Shown here piece by piece: positions 26,180-35,379 of a DNA stretch of 64,000 bases. Every line of letters begins with the position of its first letter. Position 1 is the stretch's first letter. A model generated the notes under the pieces. That model was not told where the DNA came from. It did no database searches and was given only the letters and a program-made list of their open reading frames with translations. Made by a program: the position numbers and the translations under genes. Origin of the DNA: an uncultured Bacteroidia bacterium (GTDB lineage Bacteria > Bacteroidota > Bacteroidia > J057 > CALAJH01); contig CALAJH010000016.1 in the NCBI GenBank assembly GCA_937922655.1, positions 30,326-94,325 of the forward strand. The letters are read 5' to 3'.

Positions 26180-27181
26180 TTAATGCGGCAACTTGATTTT
26201 TTGGCCGATTTGCAAAACCGAATTGGGTTTCAAGCCGTTGATTTTGCACAGTTCGGAAACGGTGGTGTTGTATCTTACGGCCAAAGAACCGAGCAAATCC
26301 CCCGATTTGACGACGTGAAAACGGAGGTTTTCCGACGTTTCGGTCAGCTCTTCGTCCTCGTCGCTTTCGTTTTTGAGGTGGTTCTTGCCTTCGTGCGAAC
26401 AGCCGGCCTTGTATTGGCAGAACCACGACTTGTCTACGGCGGCTTGGGCAAGTTTGACCTTTTGGGTTTTGAAGTCGATGATTCGTGCGGGGTCGAAGGT
26501 CATGCCGAAAAGCCGAAACTCGAAATGGAGGTGGGGGCCGGTCGAGCGGCCCGTGCTTCCGCCCAAACCCAGCGTTTGTCCGGCGCGAATGCGTATTCCC
26601 GGTTCGACCAATATTTGCGACAAATGGCCGTAAAGCGTTTCGAGTCCGCCTTCGTGGGCCACGACGACGAAATTGCCGTAGCCGTAACGGTCGTTTTTGG
26701 CGATGCGCACCGTGCCGTCCATTGCCGCCCGCACCGAGTCGCCCGTATGCAGGCCCATGTCCATGCCGTGGTGAAAATGAGAGCCGAAAAGGTTGCGCGG
26801 CCCGTAACCCGACGTGATTTGTCCTTTGACCGGAAAGGCGAAGCGTTCCAACGAAAGATGAAAGGTGTCGGGGCTGGTGGTTAGGTCGTAACCGTAGATG
26901 TTGATTTTGGGGTTGGAAAAATCCGACGCCGGAAACGACAACGGCACAAAGTATTCGGTTTTACGTACGATTTCGAAGTCAAAAACGGGTTTGCCGTTGC
27001 GTACCGTGTAGGGCGGTGCGTCGACGATTTCGGTGGACAAAGGATTGAAGACCGCTTTGGCGTGGGCGGTTTTGTTGGAGTCGGCGGGCGCTTCGGCCTT
27101 CGCCCACAGCATTCCCACGACCCAAAGCAGCAGTAGCGCCAACAGCAACCGTCTGACCGTCGTTTTCAACCGCGCGTTCAT
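26180..27181 (-). CDS. M23 peptidoglycan endopeptidase with C-terminal LysM
   Basis: A 333-residue envelope protein with an N-terminal membrane or signal segment (RRLLLALLLLWVVGMLWAKA). The central LytM/M23 domain is intact: ITSGYGPRN, HHGMDMGL (HxxxD zinc site), then LYGHLSQ and GPHLHFEFR (HxH and the last ligand). A LysM domain at the C-terminus (FHVVKSGDLLGSLAVRYNTT, GLKPNSVLQIGQKIKLP) binds glycan. It should cut peptide cross-links, in contrast to the degenerate EnvC-like protein nearby. The ATG at 27181 follows a good promoter at 27227-27257. A 14-base direct repeat lies between promoter and start. Confidence 0.92.
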   Translation of the reverse strand: MNARLKTTVRRLLLALLLLWVVGMLWAKAEAPADSNKTAHAKAVFNPLSTEIVDAPPYTVRNGKPVFDFEIVRKTEYFVPLSFPASDFSNPKINIYGYDLTTSPDTFHLSLERFAFPVKGQITSGYGPRNLFGSHFHHGMDMGLHTGDSVRAAMDGTVRIAKNDRYGYGNFVVVAHEGGLETLYGHLSQILVEPGIRIRAGQTLGLGGSTGRSTGPHLHFEFRLFGMTFDPARIIDFKTQKVKLAQAAVDKSWFCQYKAGCSHEGKNHLKNESDEDEELTETSENLRFHVVKSGDLLGSLAVRYNTTVSELCKINGLKPNSVLQIGQKIKLPH

Positions 27182-27190
27182 AATTAATGC

Positions 27191-27223
27191 ATGAAGTAAA
27201 TGCGACTTAATGAAGTAAATACG
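27191..27223. repeat. Direct repeat in the M23 gene leader
   Basis: ATGAAGTAAATGCG (27191-27204) and ATGAAGTAAATACG (27210-27223), one mismatch, spaced 19 bases start to start. They lie between the -7 box and the start codon of the M23-LysM gene, so they could be an operator or RNA-level control site. Confidence 0.5.
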
Positions 27224-27226
27224 GCG

Positions 27227-27257
27227 CAAAATTACGCCTTCGCCTTTCGTTACGCAA
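27227..27257 (-). promoter_or_regulatory. Bacteroidota-type promoter of the M23-LysM gene
   Basis: On the minus strand: TTG (27255-27257), 20-base spacer, TAATTTTG (27227-27234), about 45 bases before the ATG. Confidence 0.65.
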
Positions 27258-27388
27258 CTTTAATTCCGTTCAAATTATCCCAAATGTGAACGGAAAACCG
27301 GTGAATTGGAAAAACAATCCCCTAAAAGTTCGTCGGTCGTGGACGCAATGTGGATGCATGTGCGGGCGTTTGGCGCCAAATTGCGGCC

Positions 27389-28306
27389 ATGAAAGCGTGG
27401 GAAGAATTTATTGCTTACTGTAGACACGAAAAGAACGCCTCGGCGCACACCTGCGCCGCCTACGAGCGCGACTTGCGGCAAATGAACGATTTTTTCGGTC
27501 GGGAATACCATCTTTTTCCCGGCGACGACGCCCGGGACGCGGAAAAGATGGCCTTGTCCGGGGTTCGGCGTTGGCTGACCGAAGCCGGTCATCGACCCCG
27601 CACCCGCCGTCGAAAAGCCGCCGCCCTGCGTTCGTTTTTCAAGTTTTTGGTCAAAAGAAAGGGGGTCAAACCGCCCGATATTTCTCCGCTTGTCGCCCCC
27701 AAAATTCCCAAGCGTTTACCCGTCGCCGTCCCGTACGCCGAAATTTCCCGTATTCTCGACCACGCGCCCGACGACGGTTTCGAGGCCGTACGCGACAAGT
27801 GCATGCTGGAAATACTTTATGGTTGTGGATTGCGGCGCGGGGAGTTGGTCGGGCTTTTGAATAAAAACGTCGGTTCCGACCGCCTCAAAGTCTTGGGAAA
27901 AGGCAACAAAGAACGTATCGTGCCGTTCGGAAAAGCGGTGGCCGCGGCCGTCGAACGTTATCGCGCCGTACGAAAGCAAGCCGGTTTTGCGGCAACGGAA
28001 CCGTTTTTTTTGACGCAAAAAGGCAAACCCGTGTATGCCGGTTTGGTGCATCGGGTGGTTGTTCGCGCCTTGGCCGGCGTACCCGATTTGTCGCGGCGCA
28101 GTCCCCACGTTTTGAGGCATACTTTTGCCACGCATTTGACCGATTCGGGTTGCGACCTCAACGCCGTCAAGGAACTTTTGGGCCACGCCTCTTTGGTCGC
28201 CACGCAAATTTACACCCACAACACCCCTGCGCGATTGCAGGCCGTACATCGGCGTGCGCATCCGCGCGGCGACCAAACCGATTCACCCGTGGTGGGAAAA
28301 GAATAG
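27389..28306 (+). CDS. Tyrosine recombinase XerC/XerD-like
   Basis: A 305-residue site-specific recombinase. The N-terminal SAM-like core-binding domain (ENNASAHTCAAYERDLRQM-like segment, residues about 1-95) is followed by the catalytic domain with GCGLRRGELVGL (catalytic Arg), VLGKGNKERIVPFG (Lys), HVLRHTFATHL (His-x-x-Arg), ELLGHASL, and TQIYTH carrying the nucleophilic Tyr. Length and motifs match chromosomal XerC/XerD, which resolve chromosome dimers at dif. No integron cassette, phage gene or IS lies beside it, so a housekeeping role is more likely than mobility. The ATG at 27389 starts MKAWEEFIAY. The end overlaps the convergent ZIP gene by 24 bases. Confidence 0.9.
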   Translation: MKAWEEFIAYCRHEKNASAHTCAAYERDLRQMNDFFGREYHLFPGDDARDAEKMALSGVRRWLTEAGHRPRTRRRKAAALRSFFKFLVKRKGVKPPDISPLVAPKIPKRLPVAVPYAEISRILDHAPDDGFEAVRDKCMLEILYGCGLRRGELVGLLNKNVGSDRLKVLGKGNKERIVPFGKAVAAAVERYRAVRKQAGFAATEPFFLTQKGKPVYAGLVHRVVVRALAGVPDLSRRSPHVLRHTFATHLTDSGCDLNAVKELLGHASLVATQIYTHNTPARLQAVHRRAHPRGDQTDSPVVGKE

Positions 28307-28960
28307 ATGCGGCACGGCGGCGGCGACCAATCCCGCCGCCAACCAACCGTAAGGACGGATGCTTTTTCGCAAGCGAAACAGGACAAACAAAAAATTGGCG
28401 ACAAGCAGGCCGTTAATGGCGGCCTCGGGCAATTTGTTTTCCGGCGGCAAGGCGTACAAAACGATGCCCGCGCCCGCGAACGCCGTCAGCGACGCCGCCG
28501 CGTTCCAAAGCAAGATTTTTCCGGGGCGGAAGCCCGCGTGCATGAGCAGGCCCCATTCGGCCCACTCCTGACTAAGTTCATGGGCGAAAACGGCGGCGGC
28601 CAACCACGCCCCATGCGCCGGCGATTCTCCGAACGCCACGGCCAAGGCCCCACCGTCCAGAAAATTATGCAACGCGTCGCCGACAAGGTACGTTTTGGCC
28701 GTCGCTTTGGCGCCCGTTTTGTGATGAAAGACACGCTCGAAAACAAACCACAGCGCCAACCCGACAACTGCGAAAACGGCGGAGCCCGGTCCGGCGGCGA
28801 CGGCGCTCGGAACAAGGTGAAAAATCAATGCGCCCGCTACACCCCCGGCGGCAAACGCCGGCGCCCATGCCGTCGCGCGTATACGCAACGCCGGCATCAA
28901 CGCCCCCGTCGCCGATACCACGGTTAAGCCCGTCAGCGTCGCCCATAAGCCCCATTCCAA
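28283..28960 (-). CDS. ZIP family metal transporter
   Basis: A 225-residue inner-membrane protein with about eight hydrophobic segments. The two metal-site helices are clear: GDALHNFLDGGALAVAF (HNxxDG) and FAHELSQEWAEWG (HExxxE-like), the signature of ZIP transporters that import zinc or iron. A histidine-poor cytoplasmic loop (HHKTGAKATAK) precedes them. The start is set by the promoter at 28979-29009: the TTG at 28979-28981 lies inside the -7 box, so the next TTG at 28958-28960 is used. Metal specificity is not predictable. Confidence 0.85.
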   Translation of the reverse strand: MEWGLWATLTGLTVVSATGALMPALRIRATAWAPAFAAGGVAGALIFHLVPSAVAAGPGSAVFAVVGLALWFVFERVFHHKTGAKATAKTYLVGDALHNFLDGGALAVAFGESPAHGAWLAAAVFAHELSQEWAEWGLLMHAGFRPGKILLWNAAASLTAFAGAGIVLYALPPENKLPEAAINGLLVANFLFVLFRLRKSIRPYGWLAAGLVAAAVPHLFFSHHG

Positions 28961-28978
28961 GTTCTTGCAACAAAGTCG

Positions 28979-29009
28979 CAAATATACGCGACTTTCCCGT
29001 TTTGTCCAA
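28979..29009 (-). promoter_or_regulatory. Bacteroidota-type promoter of the ZIP gene
   Basis: On the minus strand: TTG (29007-29009), a 20-base spacer, and TATATTTG (28979-28986), 18 bases before the proposed TTG start. Confidence 0.65.
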
Positions 29010-29323
29010 TTCTTCCCCGCTTTGCAGGCTCAAAACAATAATCGTCGCGAGCGTGTTCTTTTGCGCGTCAAACATCGTTTCTTGTCGCCGAAGGCAAACA
29101 TAAACAAGGAACGGCTAATTATGCCCCTCCCGCCGATTTTTATTTTTAGCCCCAAGCCCGTTTGTTTTGACGGTGTACGACCGGTAACGAAAGATTGTTT
29201 CTCGTATATTCTCAACGTTTAAGGACAAGGGGTTGTTGTTTAATCCGTTCCGATTTTTTGTCGTTGTCCGCGCTGTACGTTATCGACATGCGAATGCCGT
29301 TCGGCGGCTTGTCGAAAAATCCT
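29010..29323. other. Divergent intergenic region between ZIP and ceramidase genes
   Basis: About 310 bases without a supported gene. It is bounded by the ZIP promoter on one side and the ceramidase -7 box on the other; nothing else recognised. Confidence 0.4.
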
Positions 29324-29331
29324 TATCTTTG
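29324..29331 (+). promoter_or_regulatory. -7 promoter box of the ceramidase operon
   Basis: TATCTTTG 17 bases before the ATG at 29349. No clear -33 element at the normal distance. It excludes an N-terminal extension with a signal peptide. Confidence 0.55.
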
Positions 29332-29348
29332 CCGCCGACAAACGAACC

Positions 29349-31010
29349 ATGAGCGAATATTTGGAAATCGGCGCCGCAAAAACCGATATCACCTGTACCG
29401 TCAACGGGGTGGGGATGATGGGTTGGGCGACGCCGGGCAACGTCGTTAAAAACGCTTCGACGCCGCTTTACGCCCGCGCCTTTTGTTTTTTCGACCCGAA
29501 AACGGGCAAACGCTTGGTTTACGTCAATGCCGAAATTTGTTTTGTTTCGGTGTTTTTGCATTCGGCGATTATTCAAAAACTCAAAGACGAACACCCGGAA
29601 TTGGGTTTGGACGAGACCAACGTCATGCTTACGGCCCAACATACGCACAGCGCGCCGTCGGGGTTTACGCCCTACGTTATTTACAGCATGCCCGCCCCGG
29701 GCTTTGTGCCGCGCGTTTTCAACACTTACCGCGACGGAATTGTCGAGGCGATAGTCCAAGCGTGGAAAAACAAACGCCCGGCCACGATGCGCATGGCCGT
29801 CGGCGAATTTGCGCCCGACGTTCCCGTGGCCTTCAACCGCTCGATTTCCGCCTATAACCAAAACAAGGACGTCGAACCCTTGCCCGCCGAACTTTGGCAC
29901 ATGGCCGTCGACCGGGATATGACCCTTTTGCGTTTCGACGCCCCCGACGGTACGCCCATCGGTTCCATCAACTGGTTCGCCGTCCACACCACGACCATTC
30001 ATTCGGACAAAACCACCGTTCATTCGGACAACAAGGGGGTGGCGGCGGCGCTCATGGAGGAGCGTTTCGGCGGGGTGGCGGTCTTTGCGCAAAGCAACGC
30101 CGGCGACGTTACGCCCAACTATATGCGTCACAAGCGCGACAAACTTACCCGCGGCCCCACCCCCGACGACTACGAAAACGCCCGCATCCACGGCCGTTTT
30201 CAATTTGAAATGGCCGAGCGTTTATATCGCGAGGCGGCTTCGGCTCCCGAACAAACGCCACGCGTCGATGCGACAAGCGGATATTTTGATTTGTCGGCCA
30301 CGGTGTGCGAACCCGAATTTACCGACGGATTGACGGGTTGTCGTACGGGGCCGGGCGTGTTCGGACTGCCGTTTTTTGCCGGTACGGCGGAAGGGGGCGG
30401 CGTTTCGCGAACCACTTTTGAAATCGCAAAAAGTTTGGCGATGTTGGCCGTTCCGCGCGACCCCGACGTACAAGGTAAAAAAATCGCTTTTATTGAAACG
30501 GTCAATCATAAAATTCTCGGCACCCAAAACTACGCTACACTTTTGGGCGTAGCCGCCGGCGTTCATCCCTACATCAAGCTCCTTAAACAGTGGTCGGACA
30601 AAGGAATATTGGGCAACAAGCCTTTTGCGCCGCAGGTTTTGCCCGTACAGTTGGCGTTGTTGGGGGGCGTGGCGCTTACGGCAATTCCCGGCGAACCGAC
30701 GACCGTCGCCGGCCGAAGGATACGCAAGGCGTTGTTGCCCCGCTTGGCGTCGTTGGGCGTGGAGCGCGTCGTCGCCGGCGGTTACGCCAACGGCTACGGC
30801 GGCTACGTCACCACCAAAGAAGAGTTCGAGGTTCAACGTTACGAAGGCGGCCACACCCTTTTCGGAAAATGGACTTGCGCGGCGTTTCAAACCATCCTTT
30901 GCCGTTTGGCCGAGGCCCTGCATTCCGACGAACGTCCCCCGCTTACCCCTTACCGCCCCGACTCCTTTACCCAAGAAGAACTCGATGCAAGAACGGTGTT
31001 TAAGTTTTGA
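29349..31010 (+). CDS. Neutral/alkaline ceramidase-like hydrolase
   Basis: A 553-residue protein of the neutral ceramidase family, which splits the amide bond of ceramide to sphingosine and fatty acid. Family motifs: IGAAKTDIT at the N-terminus, VMLTAQHTHSAPSGF (zinc His pair), NWFAVHTTT with SDNKGVAA, and AQSNAGDVTPN. The C-terminal third (LLGGVALTAIPGEPTTVAGRR, then ERVVAGGYANGYGGYVTT) also fits. There is no signal peptide, and the promoter position rules out a missed one, although most characterised members are secreted. Many Bacteroidota make sphingolipids, so an intracellular catabolic role is possible. It is the first gene of an operon with four following genes. Confidence 0.85.
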   Translation: MSEYLEIGAAKTDITCTVNGVGMMGWATPGNVVKNASTPLYARAFCFFDPKTGKRLVYVNAEICFVSVFLHSAIIQKLKDEHPELGLDETNVMLTAQHTHSAPSGFTPYVIYSMPAPGFVPRVFNTYRDGIVEAIVQAWKNKRPATMRMAVGEFAPDVPVAFNRSISAYNQNKDVEPLPAELWHMAVDRDMTLLRFDAPDGTPIGSINWFAVHTTTIHSDKTTVHSDNKGVAAALMEERFGGVAVFAQSNAGDVTPNYMRHKRDKLTRGPTPDDYENARIHGRFQFEMAERLYREAASAPEQTPRVDATSGYFDLSATVCEPEFTDGLTGCRTGPGVFGLPFFAGTAEGGGVSRTTFEIAKSLAMLAVPRDPDVQGKKIAFIETVNHKILGTQNYATLLGVAAGVHPYIKLLKQWSDKGILGNKPFAPQVLPVQLALLGGVALTAIPGEPTTVAGRRIRKALLPRLASLGVERVVAGGYANGYGGYVTTKEEFEVQRYEGGHTLFGKWTCAAFQTILCRLAEALHSDERPPLTPYRPDSFTQEELDARTVFKF

Positions 31011-31063
31011 ACGGCGGACGGACAAAACGCCGTCGGCCCGTGATTGATTCCCGTTTGCCCGTC

Positions 31064-31507
31064 ATGCTTCCCGAATATCGCGGTGAATTGAAAATTACTT
31101 CCGACGGTTCGCGGATCTGGGACCGTTGGCGCAAAAAGTTCGTGGCCCTTACGCCCGAGGAGTGGGTGCGGCAGCGTTTGGCGCTTTTTTTGACGCAAGA
31201 GCGTGGGTTTCCGGCAGGGCTTTTGGCCCTTGAACGCGGCTTTACCCTCAACGGCGCCGCCAAACGCTTCGACGTGCTCGCCTTCGACAGACGCGCCCAA
31301 CCCTTGCTTTTGGCCGAATGCAAAACGCCGTTGGAAAAACTCGACTCCGCCGCTTTTCGCCAATCGCTCGCCTACAACCGCGAACTTTGCGCCCGATATA
31401 TTGTTGTTACCAACGGAACGGAGGGCGGTTGGTTTCCCATGGACGCGTCCGACCTTTGCATCGTTCAACCTTTGAATACTTTGCCGTTTTATGAATATTT
31501 GGATTAA
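31064..31507 (+). CDS. HsdR N-terminal-like PD-(D/E)xK nuclease-fold protein
   Basis: A 147-residue protein matching the short stand-alone type I restriction HsdR N-terminal domain family that is widespread in Bacteroidota. Seen: RKKFVALTPEEWVRQR near the N-terminus, then RFDVLAFD and LLLAECKTP, which together form the PD-(D/E)xK active site (Asp, then Glu-Cys-Lys), and CARYIVVTNGTEGGWF. No helicase, methylase or specificity subunit is present, so it is not a restriction enzyme by itself. The ATG at 31064 (MLPEYRGEL) matches family N-termini; a GTG at 31040 and a TTG at 31007 are alternatives. It overlaps the subtilase gene by 17 bases. Confidence 0.8.
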   Translation: MLPEYRGELKITSDGSRIWDRWRKKFVALTPEEWVRQRLALFLTQERGFPAGLLALERGFTLNGAAKRFDVLAFDRRAQPLLLAECKTPLEKLDSAAFRQSLAYNRELCARYIVVTNGTEGGWFPMDASDLCIVQPLNTLPFYEYLD

Positions 31508-33080
31508 AATTTTCGTCGTTTGGCTTCTTGCCTTTTCCGCGGCTTTCGGCCAAAACGAACGTCGTTGGATATTTTTTTCCGACAAAGGCCCGGATTATGC
31601 GGCCGTGCCGCCCGAAACGTTTTTGAGTCCCGCAAGCTTACAGCGTCGCGCCGTACAAGGCATTTCGTTGGATTTTTCCGATTACCCCGTTTACAAAAAT
31701 TATTTGCGCGAATTGAGCGACCGGGGCGTGAAAATCAAGCGTGTTTCGCGGTGGTTGAACGCCGTCTCCGCTTGGGCCGAAGATTGGTCGGCGGTGGAAA
31801 GTTTGCCGTTCGTTGCGGGAACGGAGCCCGTGGGCGTTTTGCAAATTGCCCGTTCGGAATCGGCGGGGGAAAGTTATGGAAGCGCCGCCACGCAAATCGA
31901 AATGTTGGAACTCGACGTTTTACACTCGGCCGGTTTGACGGGCAAGGGCGTGTTGGCCGCCGTTTTCGACGATGGTTTTCGGAACGTGAACGCTTTGCCC
32001 GGCTTTGCGCATCTGTTCAAACGCGGCGCGATAAAAGGCGTTTACGACTACGTCGGCAACGACGACGACCATTATTCCGAGGGTGGCCACGGCACGAATT
32101 GTTTTTCCATTATGGCGGCTTACGAGCCGGGAAAACTCGTCGGTTCCGGTTACGGCGCCGACTATTGGCTGTTTCGCACCGAGGATACGGGTTCGGAAAC
32201 TTTGCGCGAAGAGGACAATTGGATAGCGGCGGCGGAAAAAGCCGACAGCGCCGGCGCACAAGTTTTCCAAACCTCTCTGGGCTATCACAAATTCGACAAC
32301 AACGTCGGCAACCATCAATATTCGGATTTAAACGGCAAAACCACGCCCATATCGAAGGCGGCGAACGCGGCGGGCGCCAAAGGCATCGTCGTCGTCAACA
32401 GCGCGGGCAACGAAGGGGCGGGCGCGTGGCGTTACATCACTCCTCCCGCCGACGGTGAAAACGTTTTGGCCGTCGGTTCGGTGGACGAAAATCGAAAAAT
32501 CAGTTCGTTTTCCGGGCGCGGCCCTACGTCCGACGGACGCATCAAACCCGATGTTTGCGCCATGGGCGGCATGACCGCCCACCTCAACGCCGCCGGTCAA
32601 TACACCCGCGGCTTTGGAACGTCCTACGCCGCGCCGCTTGTCGCCGGCATGGTCGTTTGCCTGCGTCAGGCTTTTCCTTCCGCCAAAGCCCAAGACGTTT
32701 TCAATGCCGTCAAAGCCTCCGGCGACCGCACGCAAAATCCCGACAACGACTACGGCCACGGCGTGGCCAACGCTCCCAAAGCCTTTCTCCTCCTCGCCAT
32801 GCAATATCCCCAAGACGTTGCCAAGACCGTGGCGGGCGTCGAAATCGTTCCCAACCCCGAAACGGGAAAACTAACCTTGAACGCCAAGGGAAAAGTTAAA
32901 ATTCTTTTTGCGTCGGGTAAAGTCAAACAAAAAACAACGTTCGAAAACCAAACGGAAATCAACTTAAACGACCTTTTGGGCAAAGAAAAAGCGGCGACGT
33001 ATAAAATTTCGGTCAAATCTTCGGCGGGCAAAGGCGAATCGGTTTTTGTTTTCGTGCCGTCGTCGTATCTTGCGCGTTGA
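31491..33080 (+). CDS. Secreted S8 (subtilisin-like) serine protease
   Basis: A 529-residue exported protease: signal peptide MNIWIKIFVVWLLAFSAAFGQ, an inhibitor-like propeptide, then the subtilisin domain with catalytic Asp160 (LAAVFDDGF), His200 (SEGGHGTNC), oxyanion Asn307 (NSAGNEG) and Ser378 (GFGTSYAAPLVAG). The last 80 residues (VEIVPNPETGKLTLNAKGK onward, ending with a beta-rich VFVFVPSS) look like a divergent T9SS sorting domain. It is probably exported by T9SS and degrades extracellular protein. It overlaps the HsdR-N gene and is followed after 1 base by the ABC ATPase gene. Confidence 0.9.
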   Translation: MNIWIKIFVVWLLAFSAAFGQNERRWIFFSDKGPDYAAVPPETFLSPASLQRRAVQGISLDFSDYPVYKNYLRELSDRGVKIKRVSRWLNAVSAWAEDWSAVESLPFVAGTEPVGVLQIARSESAGESYGSAATQIEMLELDVLHSAGLTGKGVLAAVFDDGFRNVNALPGFAHLFKRGAIKGVYDYVGNDDDHYSEGGHGTNCFSIMAAYEPGKLVGSGYGADYWLFRTEDTGSETLREEDNWIAAAEKADSAGAQVFQTSLGYHKFDNNVGNHQYSDLNGKTTPISKAANAAGAKGIVVVNSAGNEGAGAWRYITPPADGENVLAVGSVDENRKISSFSGRGPTSDGRIKPDVCAMGGMTAHLNAAGQYTRGFGTSYAAPLVAGMVVCLRQAFPSAKAQDVFNAVKASGDRTQNPDNDYGHGVANAPKAFLLLAMQYPQDVAKTVAGVEIVPNPETGKLTLNAKGKVKILFASGKVKQKTTFENQTEINLNDLLGKEKAATYKISVKSSAGKGESVFVFVPSSYLAR

Positions 33081-33081
33081 A

Positions 33082-34313
<1,232 letters not shown>

Positions 34314-34317
<4 letters not shown>

Positions 34318-35225
34318 AACCGGAATATCGGGCGATGATTGAGGCGGGATTGCAAACGCCCGACGCGCCGGAAAGCCTTTACGCGCCGGCAAAATATTTT
34401 CTTGCCTTGCCCGCCAAACGGATTCGTCCCGTTTTGACTCTGGCCGTCTACGAGGCTTTGACGGGAAAAGCGCCCTTGCCCGCTTTGAACGCCGCCCTTG
34501 CCGTCGAAATGTTCCATAATTTTACGCTCGTTCACGACGACGTCATGGACAACGCCGACTTGCGACGCGGCCAAGCGACGGTGCATCGGCGCCACGGCCT
34601 CAACACCGCCATTCTCTGCGGCGACGCGATGCACGTTTTGGCTTATCGCTTTTTGAAATCCTACGACGACCCCGTACGTTCGCAATTGACGTTTATGCTC
34701 TTGGACACGGCCTTGGAGGTGTGCGAAGGCCAAGCCCGCGACCTTTGCGCGCCGCCCGACGTCGAAGGCTACATGGCCATGCTCGAACAAAAAACAGGGG
34801 CCCTTTTGGGAACGGCCGCCGCCATGGGCGCCGTCGTCGCCCGAGCCGATGAAGCCACCGTCCAAAAAATCAACGTCTTCGCCCGACATTGGGGTACGGC
34901 CTTTCAAATCATTGACGACGTACTCGATATGTACGGCGGGGCTGAATTCGGCAAACAACCCGGCGGCGACGTCGTCGAAGGAAAAAAAACCGTGCTTTGG
35001 TATGCCGCTTATGAAAACTTGTCTTTGCGCAACGCCCTCGACGAGGCTTGGTCCCGCAGGAACGTCGAAGAAATGCGAAAACTATTCGACGCCGCCAACG
35101 CTCCGACGGTTGCACGGCATTGGGCCGCCCGACGGTTTGAATTCGCCCGCCAAGCCGTTGCCGACGTTCCCGAGGTTGGAAGCGTCGTTCGTTGGCTCGA
35201 TTCGCTTGCCGAACGCACCGTATAA
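34314..35225 (+). CDS. Polyprenyl diphosphate synthase family protein
   Basis: A 303-residue cytoplasmic trans-isoprenyl diphosphate synthase that extends allylic diphosphates with IPP to make quinone side chains or carrier lipids. Seen: AKRIRPVLTL (family GKRxRP with Gly replaced), first Asp-rich motif LVHDDVMDNADLRRG, later LEQKTGALLG, and second Asp-rich motif FQIIDDVLDMYGG with GKQPGGDVVEGKKT. The GTG start overlaps the upstream stop by 4 bases (GTGA), which suggests coupled translation; an ATG at 34335 is the alternative. Chain length cannot be set from sequence by eye. It is the last gene of the 29-35 kb operon. Confidence 0.9.
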
Positions 35226-35379
35226 GTACAAACTATTTTGAACTCGACAATAATAACCCGCCAAACCGTGCGCGTACCGGTCGGGGCATTTGTTTCCAAG
35301 AGTTATTAAGAACGTTTTCCATTTGTATCCATGGACCGCAAAAACGTATGTACCCGTTTGCGTTGAATTCCCGTCGTTG

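Noticed and set aside
27389-28306. The tyrosine recombinase as a sign of an integrated element
   Set aside because: No attachment-site repeats, phage or conjugation genes are near, and the protein looks like the chromosomal XerC/D type.
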